This document shows, piece after piece, positions 26,382-34,660 of a stretch of 39,782 bases of DNA; within the stretch, counting starts at the first letter, position 1; each line of letters begins with the position of its first letter. A program made the position numbers and the translations under genes. The notes beneath the pieces are model-generated. The model searched no databases and was not told the origin of the DNA. It saw nothing but the letters and a program-made list of their open reading frames with translations. This DNA is from Puniceicoccales bacterium (GTDB lineage Bacteria > Verrucomicrobiota > Verrucomicrobiia > Opitutales > LL51), in assembly GCA_031255715.1 (NCBI GenBank), contig JAIRRZ010000031.1, positions 1 through 39,782 of the forward strand. The letters are read 5' to 3'.

Positions 26382-28484
26382 TTATGTTACAGCGATTCTA
26401 CCCAAGGGTTGTATAGTAATTTCCTCAGTAAGTTCCTGATGAGAAAGCACCGGTAATTCGTACAATTCTAACTCAATTAATTTGCGGACATAGCGGCGAA
26501 TATCCATGGAAGTGAGTAGTACGGGACGATTCGTCTCCTGTGTAAAATCACCCACTTCTTCTTTTACTGTGGTAACGATTTTTTTCGCCGTATTGGGTTC
26601 CAATGCCAAATAACTTCCCGCTGAAGTTTGGCGAATGGATTTGCGAATAATATCCTCCGTAACCGGATCCAATAGGTAAACTCCCAAAATATTTTGCCCA
26701 CCGCTGTATTTGTAACTGATGTAGCGCTTCAGGCTCGTACGCACATAATCGGCCAGTAGAATGGGTTCTTTTTCCTTTTGTCCCCAGTCGATGAGGCATT
26801 GCATGATGAGGCGCAAATTGCGAATGGATACATCTTCCTGGACCAGTCGTTGTAAAACTTCGCCGATCTTTTGAACGGGTAATACGCGCTGCACTTCTTT
26901 GACCAGTTCCGGGAAATTTTTTTCAAAATTCTCCAAAATAAATCGTGTTTCCTGCAATCCGATGAATTCGGAAGCGTATTTTTTCAAAATAAAGGAGAGA
27001 TGGTAGGTCAAAATTTGGGGCGATGTCATGTAATTGATGCTCGCCTTATCCATCTGCGGAATGAGATCTTTTGAAACCCATAGTGCCGGAATATTGGGCA
27101 AAAATGCTTTTTCTTCCTGATAAGGAATGTTTAGAATACCGAGGCTTTCCTTTGTCTCGCGAACGAGCACACTTCCCTTTAAAATACGTCCCTGAGAAAC
27201 CGGTACCTCTTGCAATAAAATTTGATACATCCCATCCGTTAAATTTTCATTGAAACGCAAATGAATGCCGGGGAATGGTACGCCTAGGTCGAAATATAAC
27301 GCCTTACGGACCTGAATTAATTGGTCGTTGAGAACCATCGGATCTACGGATTCTTCGATGGAAGTCGCCACATCGAGTAGTAGCGGTACTGTAACCGAAA
27401 ATTCACCCTTTTCTTCCTTAAACGTGGGTGTGTTGGGTGCAATATCCGAAGGCAATCCGGTATTCTTTGCAACCTTAGCAATTTCGCCTGCTCCCTGAGG
27501 TTTTCCCTCCGTTTGCATCAGTGAGCGACCGGTCAAAAGGATTAATGTACCGATTACTATGAAAGGAACCTTTGGAAATCCTGGAATGAGCATAAATCCA
27601 ATACTCATAATACCCGCAATGACCAATGCCTTAGGCCGCGATAATAATTGCTTACCAATATCATTACCAAGCGGTTTGGCATCACTGGAGCTTACGCGGG
27701 TTACGATGACACCGGCCGTGATGGAAATAAGTAGCGACGGCAGTGTGGAAACGAGACCATCACCGATGGTGAGAATCGCATAGGTTTTAATCGCCTTATC
27801 CACCGACATTCCCTTTTGAAAAACACCGATAACGAGACCTGCAATGATGTTGATGGCGGTCATAATTAGGCTGGCAATGGTATCGCCCTTGACGAATTTC
27901 ATTGCCCCATCCATGGCACCATAGAGTTGATTTTCCTGTTCCAAATCCGTACGTTTTTGTTTAGCCTGATCCGTATCGATGCTCCCTGCCCGCAGATCCG
28001 CATCGATACTCATCTGCTTACCCGGCATGGCATCCAATGTGAAACGGGCTGATACCTCAGAAACCCGCTCCGCACCTTTCGTAATGACAATAAATTGCAC
28101 GATGAGCAGAATACCAAAAATAACCGCACCGACTACGAAGTTTCCTTGGACAACGAAATCGCCGAAGGTGAAAATGATTTCACCGGCGTCAGCGGTCAAC
28201 AAAATCATTCGCGTACTGGTAATATTCAACGCCAAACGAAAGAGTGTCGTAAACAGCAAAATACTAGGAAATGTCGATATGTGAAGCACGCGCGGAATAT
28301 ACATCGACAGCATCAATAGACTGATACTCATCGACAGATTGAGCGCCAATAGTAGGTCAAATAGGAACGTTGGAATTGGCACGATCATTAACATAATGAC
28401 GGCGACGACGACCAATGCCAAAAAGATATCGTTATATTTCGATACCGTTGCCAATATGCTACTAAATTTTGTACTAAAGCTCAT
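26382..28484 (-). CDS. sctV: Type III secretion export gate protein SctV (FlhA/YscV/LcrD family)
   Basis: SctV is the large inner-membrane protein of the type III export apparatus; its cytosolic C-terminal domain forms a nonameric ring that receives substrate-chaperone complexes. The 700-residue length is typical. The N-terminal half has about eight hydrophobic segments (roughly residues 19-38, 40-63, 72-92, 115-135, 206-225, 238-265 and two near 292-325). The FHIPEP signature is intact at about 142-165 (EVSARFTLDAMPGKQMSID). The following LYGAMDGAMKFVKGD reads like injectisome SctV rather than FlhA, which usually has DFYGAMDGASKF. Residues about 350-700 form the cytosolic domain. The start ATG overlaps the stop of the upstream TPR gene by four bases, so translation is probably coupled. 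No flagellar gene is visible nearby, which supports an injectisome role. Confidence 0.95.
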   Translation of the reverse strand: MSFSTKFSSILATVSKYNDIFLALVVVAVIMLMIVPIPTFLFDLLLALNLSMSISLLMLSMYIPRVLHISTFPSILLFTTLFRLALNITSTRMILLTADAGEIIFTFGDFVVQGNFVVGAVIFGILLIVQFIVITKGAERVSEVSARFTLDAMPGKQMSIDADLRAGSIDTDQAKQKRTDLEQENQLYGAMDGAMKFVKGDTIASLIMTAINIIAGLVIGVFQKGMSVDKAIKTYAILTIGDGLVSTLPSLLISITAGVIVTRVSSSDAKPLGNDIGKQLLSRPKALVIAGIMSIGFMLIPGFPKVPFIVIGTLILLTGRSLMQTEGKPQGAGEIAKVAKNTGLPSDIAPNTPTFKEEKGEFSVTVPLLLDVATSIEESVDPMVLNDQLIQVRKALYFDLGVPFPGIHLRFNENLTDGMYQILLQEVPVSQGRILKGSVLVRETKESLGILNIPYQEEKAFLPNIPALWVSKDLIPQMDKASINYMTSPQILTYHLSFILKKYASEFIGLQETRFILENFEKNFPELVKEVQRVLPVQKIGEVLQRLVQEDVSIRNLRLIMQCLIDWGQKEKEPILLADYVRTSLKRYISYKYSGGQNILGVYLLDPVTEDIIRKSIRQTSAGSYLALEPNTAKKIVTTVKEEVGDFTQETNRPVLLTSMDIRRYVRKLIELELYELPVLSHQELTEEITIQPLGRIAVT

Positions 28485-28870
28485 GATACGGCCTTTGTTT
28501 TAGATTTTGGACAGGCAATGGCTAAACGAAGATCCTGTTCCTGCATGCCAAGAAAACGGGTATAAGCGGAACGGGCATCCATATCCTGGCCCAAAGCCCA
28601 CAGTGTTTTACTTTTCAAAATAAAGAACAACTTTTTCTTATCCCTTGATTTAGCGAGAGGTTCTGCAGCTTTAATAGCATCGAGGGCAGTTCCCGGTGTT
28701 CCCGTTTGTAGGGCGGCGAAGGCGAGGGAGAGATTCACCTGCGAATCCTCAGGGAAGTACTCAGCAAGGATCAGCGATAGGGCAAGCGCCTCATCGAATT
28801 TATTATAGCGCAGAAAAAGGTAGACCAGAATTTCTAGAAATTCCCTTTGCGTATCGTTCATAGCATCCAT
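28481..28870 (-). CDS. Small TPR-like protein upstream of sctV, possible SctY/YscY-type chaperone
   Basis: This is a 129-residue helical protein with TPR-like periodicity: YNKFDEALALSLILAEYFPEDSQVNLSLAFAALQTG (about residues 19-54) and a second pair at about 60-108 (LFFILKSKTLWALGQDMDARSAYTRFLG). There is no signal peptide. Its stop overlaps the sctV start by ATGA. In Yersinia-type systems a small TPR protein, YscY, which with YscX contacts SctV, is encoded directly before the SctV gene lcrD. Size, fold and position here fit that role. The match is by architecture rather than by diagnostic residues, so a general type III class II chaperone is the alternative. A second ATG at codon 4 could also be the start. 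Confidence 0.8.
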   Translation of the reverse strand: MDAMNDTQREFLEILVYLFLRYNKFDEALALSLILAEYFPEDSQVNLSLAFAALQTGTPGTALDAIKAAEPLAKSRDKKKLFFILKSKTLWALGQDMDARSAYTRFLGMQEQDLRLAIACPKSKTKAVS

Positions 28871-28880
28871 CTATGGAGTA

Positions 28881-28908
28881 AACATACAAATGGATGAAAT
28901 TTTTGCAA
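28881..28908 (-). promoter_or_regulatory. Possible promoter of the type III secretion cluster
   Basis: On the minus strand a TTGCAA box (28908-28903) and a TATGTT box (28886-28881) are separated by 16 bases. The second box lies only 10 bases before the start codon of the TPR gene, so transcription from it would give an almost leaderless message. Each box matches four of six sigma-70 positions, so this is weak. Confidence 0.25.
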
Positions 28909-28950
28909 CTTTTTTGTTTACGAAAATAAAAAATAAATAGAGATTTTACT

Positions 28951-28970
28951 AAAAAATCAGAAACTTTCTG
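28951..28970 (-). terminator. Possible weak terminator after the 398-residue gene
   Basis: On the minus strand the palindrome CAGAAAGTTTCTG (28970-28958) is followed directly by ATTTTTT. The stem is short and AT-rich with almost no loop, so termination would be inefficient. It lies between the 398-residue gene and the type III cluster. Confidence 0.3.
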
Positions 28971-29022
28971 GTTTAAAATCTTCGACACATTACTTGGATT
29001 ATTCCCATCTGAACGTTTTTAA

Positions 29023-30219
29023 TTAATTAGAAAACCCTTTTTGTATTCCTTTCCAACCACTAACAAAAGTTTCTTTTATGCCTTTAGTAGTCTTACCGAT
29101 GCCCCAACCAATGAATCCTCCGATTTTTTCTAGTATCGTACGTTCAGCATCTAATTGTTTATTGCTTTTAAACCCTTTTCCATGGGTATAATTGACGGTT
29201 TTTTCTTTAAATTCTTTCAGAAAATTGATGATTTTTGGCTTAGATTCTTTCAAAAAATTAAGAACTTTATCCCCTTGATAGGTCAGTATCATTTTTATGC
29301 CATAGGCATTAGTCCAATAGATATATCCAAGTAAAGCAATAACGGCTACTTCGGCAATTGTTTTTTTATGGTTATGCAATATATAGGCAATTCGTTTAGA
29401 TACCGATACTTCGGTTGCAATAGCCGGAGCAACTTGTAATAAATAAAGAAAATTATTATCATAATCTCCTACTAAAAAAATAACACCATATGGGTTATCA
29501 GACCAATCTTTCATCCAATTGGAAACACTTATTTCCGACGCATTTTGGCTCGGTTTTCCTTTTTCCATAATGCTGCCTTCCCATCCGCCTAAATCCTTCT
29601 TTTTCAAGATAGCTCGAACTTTATCATCCTTCAAACTTCGTTCACAACTAATAAATTTGAACGGCTCTTTTTGGCTTCGATATATTTTGAGTTCTTCAAA
29701 AAAATTAGTTAATAATTCGCTATTGAATCGGGTTCCATTTTTTACCTTTAAAAAAACAATTATACGTCCCAATTTTTCCGCTAATTTTCTCAATAATTCA
29801 TCTTCACCTTGAGAATATTGTCCCAAATTTTTGAAAGACTTTATTTTCAATGCATTCTTTGTGCTGATTTGATTTGAAAACAATTGTTGTACGTTTTCTT
29901 CATCCTCCTCGTGCTTCACATAGGCGAGCAACATTAGCAGTATCTCTCGTATCGTATTTTTCGGTTCATTATTTCCAATTTGGATTTTTACTAGCTTTAA
30001 TGCACAATTTTCAATATTATTCGGATTGGACTCAGCAAATGTATGCCAAAGTTCTTTCAATGTGACCTGCAATTTTCTTTCCAATGGCGTAACTTGCCTA
30101 TCGTTTTGTAAATAGATAACAGGACATTTTTCCTCCTGTGGAACAGAAGAAATTCCATTGATCCATGTTCCAATAGTCATGATCCCTATCGCCATTGCTT
30201 TTTTTATATTACAAATCAT
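29023..30219 (-). CDS. Unrecognised exported or membrane-anchored protein, 398 residues
   Basis: I do not recognise a family. The N-terminus (MICNIKKAMAIGIMTIGTWINGISS) has two lysines followed by a hydrophobic stretch and small residues, and reads like a Sec signal peptide or an uncleaved anchor. Residues about 45-230 are charged and helical. A hydrophobic segment at about residues 290-305 (EVAVIALLGYIYWTNAYG) may span the membrane. The lysine-rich C-terminal part (residues 320-398) carries a repeated NFLKE motif (VLNFLKESKPKIINFLKEFKEK) and ends with several Gly/Trp/Lys pairs. The gene is divergent from accD and on the same strand as the type III cluster, 152 bases upstream of it, so a functional link is possible but not shown. 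Confidence 0.75.
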   Translation of the reverse strand: MICNIKKAMAIGIMTIGTWINGISSVPQEEKCPVIYLQNDRQVTPLERKLQVTLKELWHTFAESNPNNIENCALKLVKIQIGNNEPKNTIREILLMLLAYVKHEEDEENVQQLFSNQISTKNALKIKSFKNLGQYSQGEDELLRKLAEKLGRIIVFLKVKNGTRFNSELLTNFFEELKIYRSQKEPFKFISCERSLKDDKVRAILKKKDLGGWEGSIMEKGKPSQNASEISVSNWMKDWSDNPYGVIFLVGDYDNNFLYLLQVAPAIATEVSVSKRIAYILHNHKKTIAEVAVIALLGYIYWTNAYGIKMILTYQGDKVLNFLKESKPKIINFLKEFKEKTVNYTHGKGFKSNKQLDAERTILEKIGGFIGWGIGKTTKGIKETFVSGWKGIQKGFSN

Positions 30220-30317
30220 TTTTATATTATTTAGGCCTTTCAGATGTTAAATTATATTTTCATATATCGGCTAGTAATTTATAAATATTTTCAGTATTTA
30301 CAAGTAATATTTTTACG

Positions 30318-30329
30318 TTTTACGTAAAA
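30318..30329. promoter_or_regulatory. Perfect 12-bp palindrome in the divergent accD intergenic region
   Basis: TTTTACGTAAAA reads the same on both strands, and a further TTTTACG half lies just before it (30311-30317). It sits in the 197-base gap between two divergent genes, where an operator would be expected. The rest of the gap is AT-rich with nothing else recognisable. Confidence 0.3.
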
Positions 30330-30381
30330 TAAAAATAACATAAATTTAAGCGTCCCAATCGCTTTAAAACGCCGCTCGAAC

Positions 30382-30410
30382 TTGACTTATTATTCCACTA
30401 CTTATGTTTA
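30382..30410 (+). promoter_or_regulatory. Possible accD promoter
   Basis: TTGACT (30382-30387) is a good -35 box. TATGTT (30403-30408) or TGTTTA (30405-30410) would be the -10, at spacings of 15 or 17. The start codon follows within 10 bases, implying a very short leader. The -35 is convincing but the -10 is poor. Confidence 0.3.
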
Positions 30411-30416
30411 CTGTTA

Positions 30417-31262
30417 ATGGTCTTTTTTTTAAAACCAAAATCCCCGGAAATTGCCGATACGCTTAGACGTAAAGACATTCCCAAAGATATTTGGGTCAAG
30501 TGCCCCATTTCCGGCGAAATGATCTACTCCAAAGAACTCATTAATAATTGGATGGTTGTTCCCAAAAGTAATTATCATTTTCCCCTTTCTGCGCGGGAGC
30601 GCATTCGACTTCTCGCGGACCATAACTCCTTTTTAGAATTTGATCACCATCTCATTTCTTCCTCCTTTCTCGGCTTTGGTGATAAAATTTCCTATATCGA
30701 TAAACTGGCTCATTCTAAAAATAAAACTGGGTTAAATGATGCCGTCATCACGGGAACAATGACACTCAATGGGATAGCAACGTGCATTGCTATCATGGAT
30801 TTTAGTTTTATGGGAGGAAGTATGGGATCCGTTGTGGGAGAAAAAATTACCCGAATCATTGAGTGTGCCGTGAAGAAAAAATTACCGGTAGTTATCATTT
30901 CAACCTCCGGTGGTGCGCGTATGTTTGAGGGCATTGTTAGTTTGATGCAAATGGCTAAAACAGCACTTGCTGTTGCAAAACTGGCGGAAGCACGCCTACC
31001 TTTTATTTCCGTACTGACCAATCCTACCATGGCTGGCGTTATGGCCAGTTTCGCTTCTCTGGGTGATATTATTATTGCCGAACCGGGAGCTCTAATCGGC
31101 TTTGCCGGTCCGCGTGTTATCGAAGAAACGACGCGCCAAAAACTACCCAAAGGGTTTCAAACGGCAGAGTTTTTATTGAAACATGGATTGATCGACCAAA
31201 TTGTTTCCCGACTCGAAATGAAAGCTCGTCTCACTTCCTTTCTAAAATTTATGCTCCATTAG
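30417..31262 (+). CDS. accD: Acetyl-CoA carboxylase carboxyltransferase subunit beta
   Basis: AccD with AccA forms the carboxyltransferase that moves the carboxyl group from carboxybiotin to acetyl-CoA, giving malonyl-CoA for fatty acid synthesis in the cytosol. The 281-residue length is normal. The crotonase-like core is well kept: FMGGSMGSVVGEKI (about 136-149), STSGGARMFEG (about 162-172), LMQMAKTA, VLTNPTMAGVMASFASLGD and EPGALIGFAGPRVIEETTR. The N-terminal zinc ribbon is eroded: of the usual four cysteines only C29 remains, with S32, V48 and S51 at the other positions, while the flanking ribbon sequence (GEMIYSKEL, HFPLSARERI) is retained. The gene stands alone before the NamZ pair, and accA is not in the window. 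The ATG at 30417 has no visible Shine-Dalgarno site. Confidence 0.95.
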   Translation: MVFFLKPKSPEIADTLRRKDIPKDIWVKCPISGEMIYSKELINNWMVVPKSNYHFPLSARERIRLLADHNSFLEFDHHLISSSFLGFGDKISYIDKLAHSKNKTGLNDAVITGTMTLNGIATCIAIMDFSFMGGSMGSVVGEKITRIIECAVKKKLPVVIISTSGGARMFEGIVSLMQMAKTALAVAKLAEARLPFISVLTNPTMAGVMASFASLGDIIIAEPGALIGFAGPRVIEETTRQKLPKGFQTAEFLLKHGLIDQIVSRLEMKARLTSFLKFMLH

Positions 31263-31504
31263 GTGACTTTATAAAACCATGTACTGTCAAAAAATAATAC
31301 AATCAATAATACCGATAAAAATCTCCCATCAAAAGGCTGATTTAGTCTCAGTTATGGTTGTTTGTTTGGAGTAAAAATTCAATTTAACTTATATTTTCGA
31401 CATATTGCTCTTGATAAGCTATTTCCATTTATACACAATAGCTAAAAGTATTTTCTAGGTCTCTTGTAGTTTGCGAGAGCGGAGAATCCAAAATCAAAAG
31501 TCAT
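31263..31504 (+). other. Intergenic gap between accD and the NamZ-family pair
   Basis: These 242 AT-rich bases hold no open frame of note. GGAGA at 31481-31485 is 19 bases from the next start, too far for a normal ribosome binding site. I see no hairpin with a T-run after accD and no clear promoter. Confidence 0.5.
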
Positions 31505-32845
31505 ATGAGAATAGTGAGATATATTTTTGTTACCTGTTTTCTATTATTTTTTGGGCTTTGGTGGATGATAGTATACGAAACCTATTTAAAAAAAGACTGT
31601 GGCCCAAAAATCAAACTTGGTATTGATGTTCTCCAAGAACGCGGGTTTGATATTATTAAGGGTAAAAGAGTTGGTATCTTAACCGATCAAGCGGGTGTTA
31701 ATGGAAATGGGATATTGACATGGCAAATATTAAAGGATACAAATAATGTTCAATTAAAAGCTATTTTTGCACCGGTGCATGGATTGGAAGGTAAATATAT
31801 GTCTCTGGAAACTTTTTACGATGATGAGGTCGATAACATTCCAATTTATTCCGTTTTTGCTTCTAATTCGCGTCCCAGAGATGAGTGGCTTAAAGATCTT
31901 GATGTGGTTCTAGTTGATCTCCAAGGCCTGGGAATTCGCTATTACAATTATTGGGCTTTTATGCTATATATGATGGGGACTTGTTTTAAAAATGGTGTCG
32001 ATATCGTAGTGCTCGATCGTCCAAATCCTTTAGGTGGACATTACGTGGGTGGACCGAGCATGGATTCTGAAAATATTTCCATATGGGGTCCCGTCGCAGG
32101 TATGCCCCTATTTCATGGAATGACGATTGGAGAACTTGCGCGGTATTGTAAAAGCCTCCTAAATGGAATTCAAGTGAATGATTTAATTGAGTCCGGTGTT
32201 CTCCATCCGGGAATTGTTATCCCTTCGGAAGTTCTTTCCAAAGGTAATCTTACCGTAATTCCCATGCAAGGATGGAGGCGTAATATGCGGTGGGAAGATA
32301 CGGGACTGAAATGGACTGAAACTTCTCCCAATATTGCAAATTTGCAATCAGCTTACGAATATGCCTTTATGTCGCTGGGGATTTTTGCTTCCATAAATTA
32401 TGGATTTGATAATTGTAATTTTATTAAAATGGAACCTCAATGGATTGAAAAACTTCCTTTTCATAGTTTTACATCCAAATATATAGTGGCGCATAGAATT
32501 ATTCAATATGCAAAAGAATCTTTACAGGAATCTTATACGGGATTCTCCCTATCTGTTAATTCTAAAAATAGAAATCTTATCGATGTTAACATTGAAGATC
32601 TGCGTAGAACGGTACCCGCCGCGTTTGGATTAGTATTGCTAGCGCTTTCCCAGGAATATACACATTTTTATGTTATAGGTGACGATAATTATCGGTTTTT
32701 AGGAACACATTTTGGCGATGGTGAACTATTAAGTGTGTTGGCCAGTAAGCAAAAGCGAATTAATATAAGATATTTTATAGACAAATGGAAGGAGGATGCT
32801 AGATGTTTTGTAGAAAAAACTAAAGATTTTTACCTTTATGATTAG
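31505..32845 (+). CDS. NamZ/DUF1343-family protein (GH171-like), membrane-anchored, diverged active site
   Basis: The 446-residue protein has an N-terminal hydrophobic anchor (residues about 4-24, IVRYIFVTCFLLFFGLWWMIV) and then the DUF1343 fold. Family members such as Bacillus subtilis NamZ are exo-acting N-acetylmuramidases that recycle peptidoglycan. Recognisable motifs are IKLGIDVL and GKRVGILTDQAGVNGNG near the start, DVVLVDLQGLGIRYYNY, VLDRPNPLGG (about 172) and LFHGMTIGELA (about 202). Two hallmark motifs are changed: the usual PEHG is PVHG (V91 for Glu), and the usual SEGRGTT is not recognisable (FASINYGFDN). Activity may therefore be lost or altered. The last eight bases overlap the next gene, a paralogue. 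Confidence 0.88.
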   Translation: MRIVRYIFVTCFLLFFGLWWMIVYETYLKKDCGPKIKLGIDVLQERGFDIIKGKRVGILTDQAGVNGNGILTWQILKDTNNVQLKAIFAPVHGLEGKYMSLETFYDDEVDNIPIYSVFASNSRPRDEWLKDLDVVLVDLQGLGIRYYNYWAFMLYMMGTCFKNGVDIVVLDRPNPLGGHYVGGPSMDSENISIWGPVAGMPLFHGMTIGELARYCKSLLNGIQVNDLIESGVLHPGIVIPSEVLSKGNLTVIPMQGWRRNMRWEDTGLKWTETSPNIANLQSAYEYAFMSLGIFASINYGFDNCNFIKMEPQWIEKLPFHSFTSKYIVAHRIIQYAKESLQESYTGFSLSVNSKNRNLIDVNIEDLRRTVPAAFGLVLLALSQEYTHFYVIGDDNYRFLGTHFGDGELLSVLASKQKRINIRYFIDKWKEDARCFVEKTKDFYLYD

Positions 32846-34517
32846 TAAGAAATTTTCTTCACTGTTAGCTTTTGCCATGTTTTCTTTGTGCGTCCCTTTG
32901 AAAGGGAAAGTGCAGTTAGGAATCGATATTTTACAATCAAAAAATTTTTCAATTATCAAAAAGAAGAAGGTAGCGCTTTTGACTAACTCGTCCGCCGTGG
33001 ATAGCGAAGGGAATTCTGTCCTCGACATTTTTGCAAAAAGTAAAGATTTTCAGTTAAAAACTGTTTTATTGACGGAACATAATGGCAATTTTGATGACAA
33101 AAAACTAGAAGAGCTTAAAAAGAAAGGGATTACCATTTACTGTACCCATACACCAACAGGACGTTCGCCTCTCATAGAATGGATTAAAGAAGTTGATGTC
33201 GTTATAGCTGATATACAAGATATTGGGATACGCTATTATACATATTCTTCCAGCGTGCTCTATACCATGATCAAGGCTTTTGAAGCCAATAAAGAATTTG
33301 TTATCCTTGATCGGCCCAATCCCTTGGGAGACTATATGGGGGGACCAACCATGAATGAAAAATATACCTGCTTTTTAGGACCCATTCCAAAGGAACCTCT
33401 ATTTCATGGCATGACGATCGGTGAAAAAGCAAACCATATTAAGAATTGTAAAAAAGAATTTGAAGTTAAATGTAATTGTGGAATGATAGGCTGTGCCCAT
33501 GGTGTTTTTTGTAGTGCTACGACTTTAAAAAAAGGAAAATTAACCATCATAGAAATAAAAGGATGGAATCGAAAAAAAACACTGGTAGAGACTGGACTGC
33601 ATACCATGGATTCTCCTGTATCGATGTCCCCTGCTATTCAAAATGTTGCTTCAATCTTTGAATATGCTACCATTTCACTTCCCCTTTTAGCGGGATCAAG
33701 TTATATAAACTTTTTTGCAGCCGTCGAAAATACTTGTAAAGCGAATTGCCGGTTTAAATATCTCTATTCTCCTTGCCTTTCACCCCATTCACTGTTAGAC
33801 AGAATTAATAAAAAATATTCCTTCGCCCTAAAAGGTTATGAATTAACGGCTGCCCAAATCGATAGGGTCAATGGAACAAAGATGGATTGTCTAGAGCTGT
33901 CAGTTACTAATTTCTCTGCCTCAGAACCTGCCGGGTTGGGGCTTGCACTATTAGCTGAAGCCCAGGAATGGGTGCCGGAATGTGACTGGGAAATGTTTGA
34001 AAAAGAAGCTTCATCCATAGCAAGTTCCCAGCAAATAACACTACTTCCAACACTCTCTGCTCCAATATATGATTCGAAATCATCGGATTCAATGGCAATC
34101 CCAGTGCATTCTGCCTCGATATATAACTTGGAATCGCTAGTTCAACAAAAAAATTTTAAAGTGGAAAGATGGAATCGAATAACAATATGGCAATTCATGA
34201 AAAAATATATCGGTAATAATAAATTCAATGAATCATCGAATTTCTTACAAATGATGGCCACTTTAGTCGCATCATCTCCTGCTCCAATACGTGATTTGAA
34301 AAATTTAACATTGACTCAGCGAAAAGCTTTACGGAAAGCAAAATGGGATCGATTGACAAAATTGCAACGTGAACTGATCGCAAAACATATCGGTGACGAT
34401 GAATTCGTGAGTAATTTATTCGATGGTGAATCAATCGATGTGATATATTTCCGTAATAAGTGGCGCCGAGAAGCAACTAGATTCTATAATAAAACCAAAA
34501 AACATTACCTCTATTAA
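32838..34517 (+). CDS. NamZ/DUF1343-family paralogue with C-terminal insertion
   Basis: This 559-residue paralogue of the preceding gene is read from an overlapping ATGATTAG. It starts with a signal-peptide-like segment (KKFSSLLAFAMFSLCVPLKG), so it is probably periplasmic. Family motifs are VQLGIDIL, KKVALLTNSSAVDSEGN, DVVIADIQDIGIRYYTY, VILDRPNPLGD (about 157) and LFHGMTIGE (about 188). The Glu-His pair at residues 80-81 is kept (TEHNG for PEHG) but the EGRGTT motif is replaced (GSSYINFFAAVENT). Residues about 375-525 contain extra sequence with internal duplication: APIYDSKS, ASIYNLES and APIRDLKN, and WNRITIWQ...IGNNKF against WDRLTKLQ...IGDDEF. The end (FRNKWRREATRFYNKTKKHYLY region) is the normal family terminus. 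Confidence 0.87.
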   Translation: MISKKFSSLLAFAMFSLCVPLKGKVQLGIDILQSKNFSIIKKKKVALLTNSSAVDSEGNSVLDIFAKSKDFQLKTVLLTEHNGNFDDKKLEELKKKGITIYCTHTPTGRSPLIEWIKEVDVVIADIQDIGIRYYTYSSSVLYTMIKAFEANKEFVILDRPNPLGDYMGGPTMNEKYTCFLGPIPKEPLFHGMTIGEKANHIKNCKKEFEVKCNCGMIGCAHGVFCSATTLKKGKLTIIEIKGWNRKKTLVETGLHTMDSPVSMSPAIQNVASIFEYATISLPLLAGSSYINFFAAVENTCKANCRFKYLYSPCLSPHSLLDRINKKYSFALKGYELTAAQIDRVNGTKMDCLELSVTNFSASEPAGLGLALLAEAQEWVPECDWEMFEKEASSIASSQQITLLPTLSAPIYDSKSSDSMAIPVHSASIYNLESLVQQKNFKVERWNRITIWQFMKKYIGNNKFNESSNFLQMMATLVASSPAPIRDLKNLTLTQRKALRKAKWDRLTKLQRELIAKHIGDDEFVSNLFDGESIDVIYFRNKWRREATRFYNKTKKHYLY

Positions 34518-34542
34518 CTTTTTCGCATTTCTAAAAAAATGC

Positions 34543-34570
34543 TTGTCAAAGAAACATTTAAAGCGATACT
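34543..34570 (+). promoter_or_regulatory. Likely promoter of tRNA-Lys
   Basis: TTGTCA (34543-34548) and GATACT (34565-34570) are spaced by 16 bases and end 14 bases before the mature tRNA. Each box matches the sigma-70 consensus at four or five of six positions. Confidence 0.45.
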
Positions 34571-34584
34571 AGAAAAGAGTTTTG

Positions 34585-34660
<76 letters not shown>

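Noticed and set aside
26382-28484. Flagellar FlhA identity for the FHIPEP-family gene
   Set aside because: The LYGAMDGAMKFVKGD segment is of the injectisome type, the upstream TPR gene fits a YscY-like arrangement, and no flagellar gene is present in the window.
28803-28988. Short minus-strand frame overlapping the start of the TPR gene
   Set aside because: It is in another frame, with Lys/Phe-rich AT-driven composition and no ribosome binding site.
34525-34542. Hairpin GCATTT/AAATGC after the second NamZ gene as a terminator
   Set aside because: The six-pair AT-rich stem is not followed by a T-run and lies just before the tRNA promoter.
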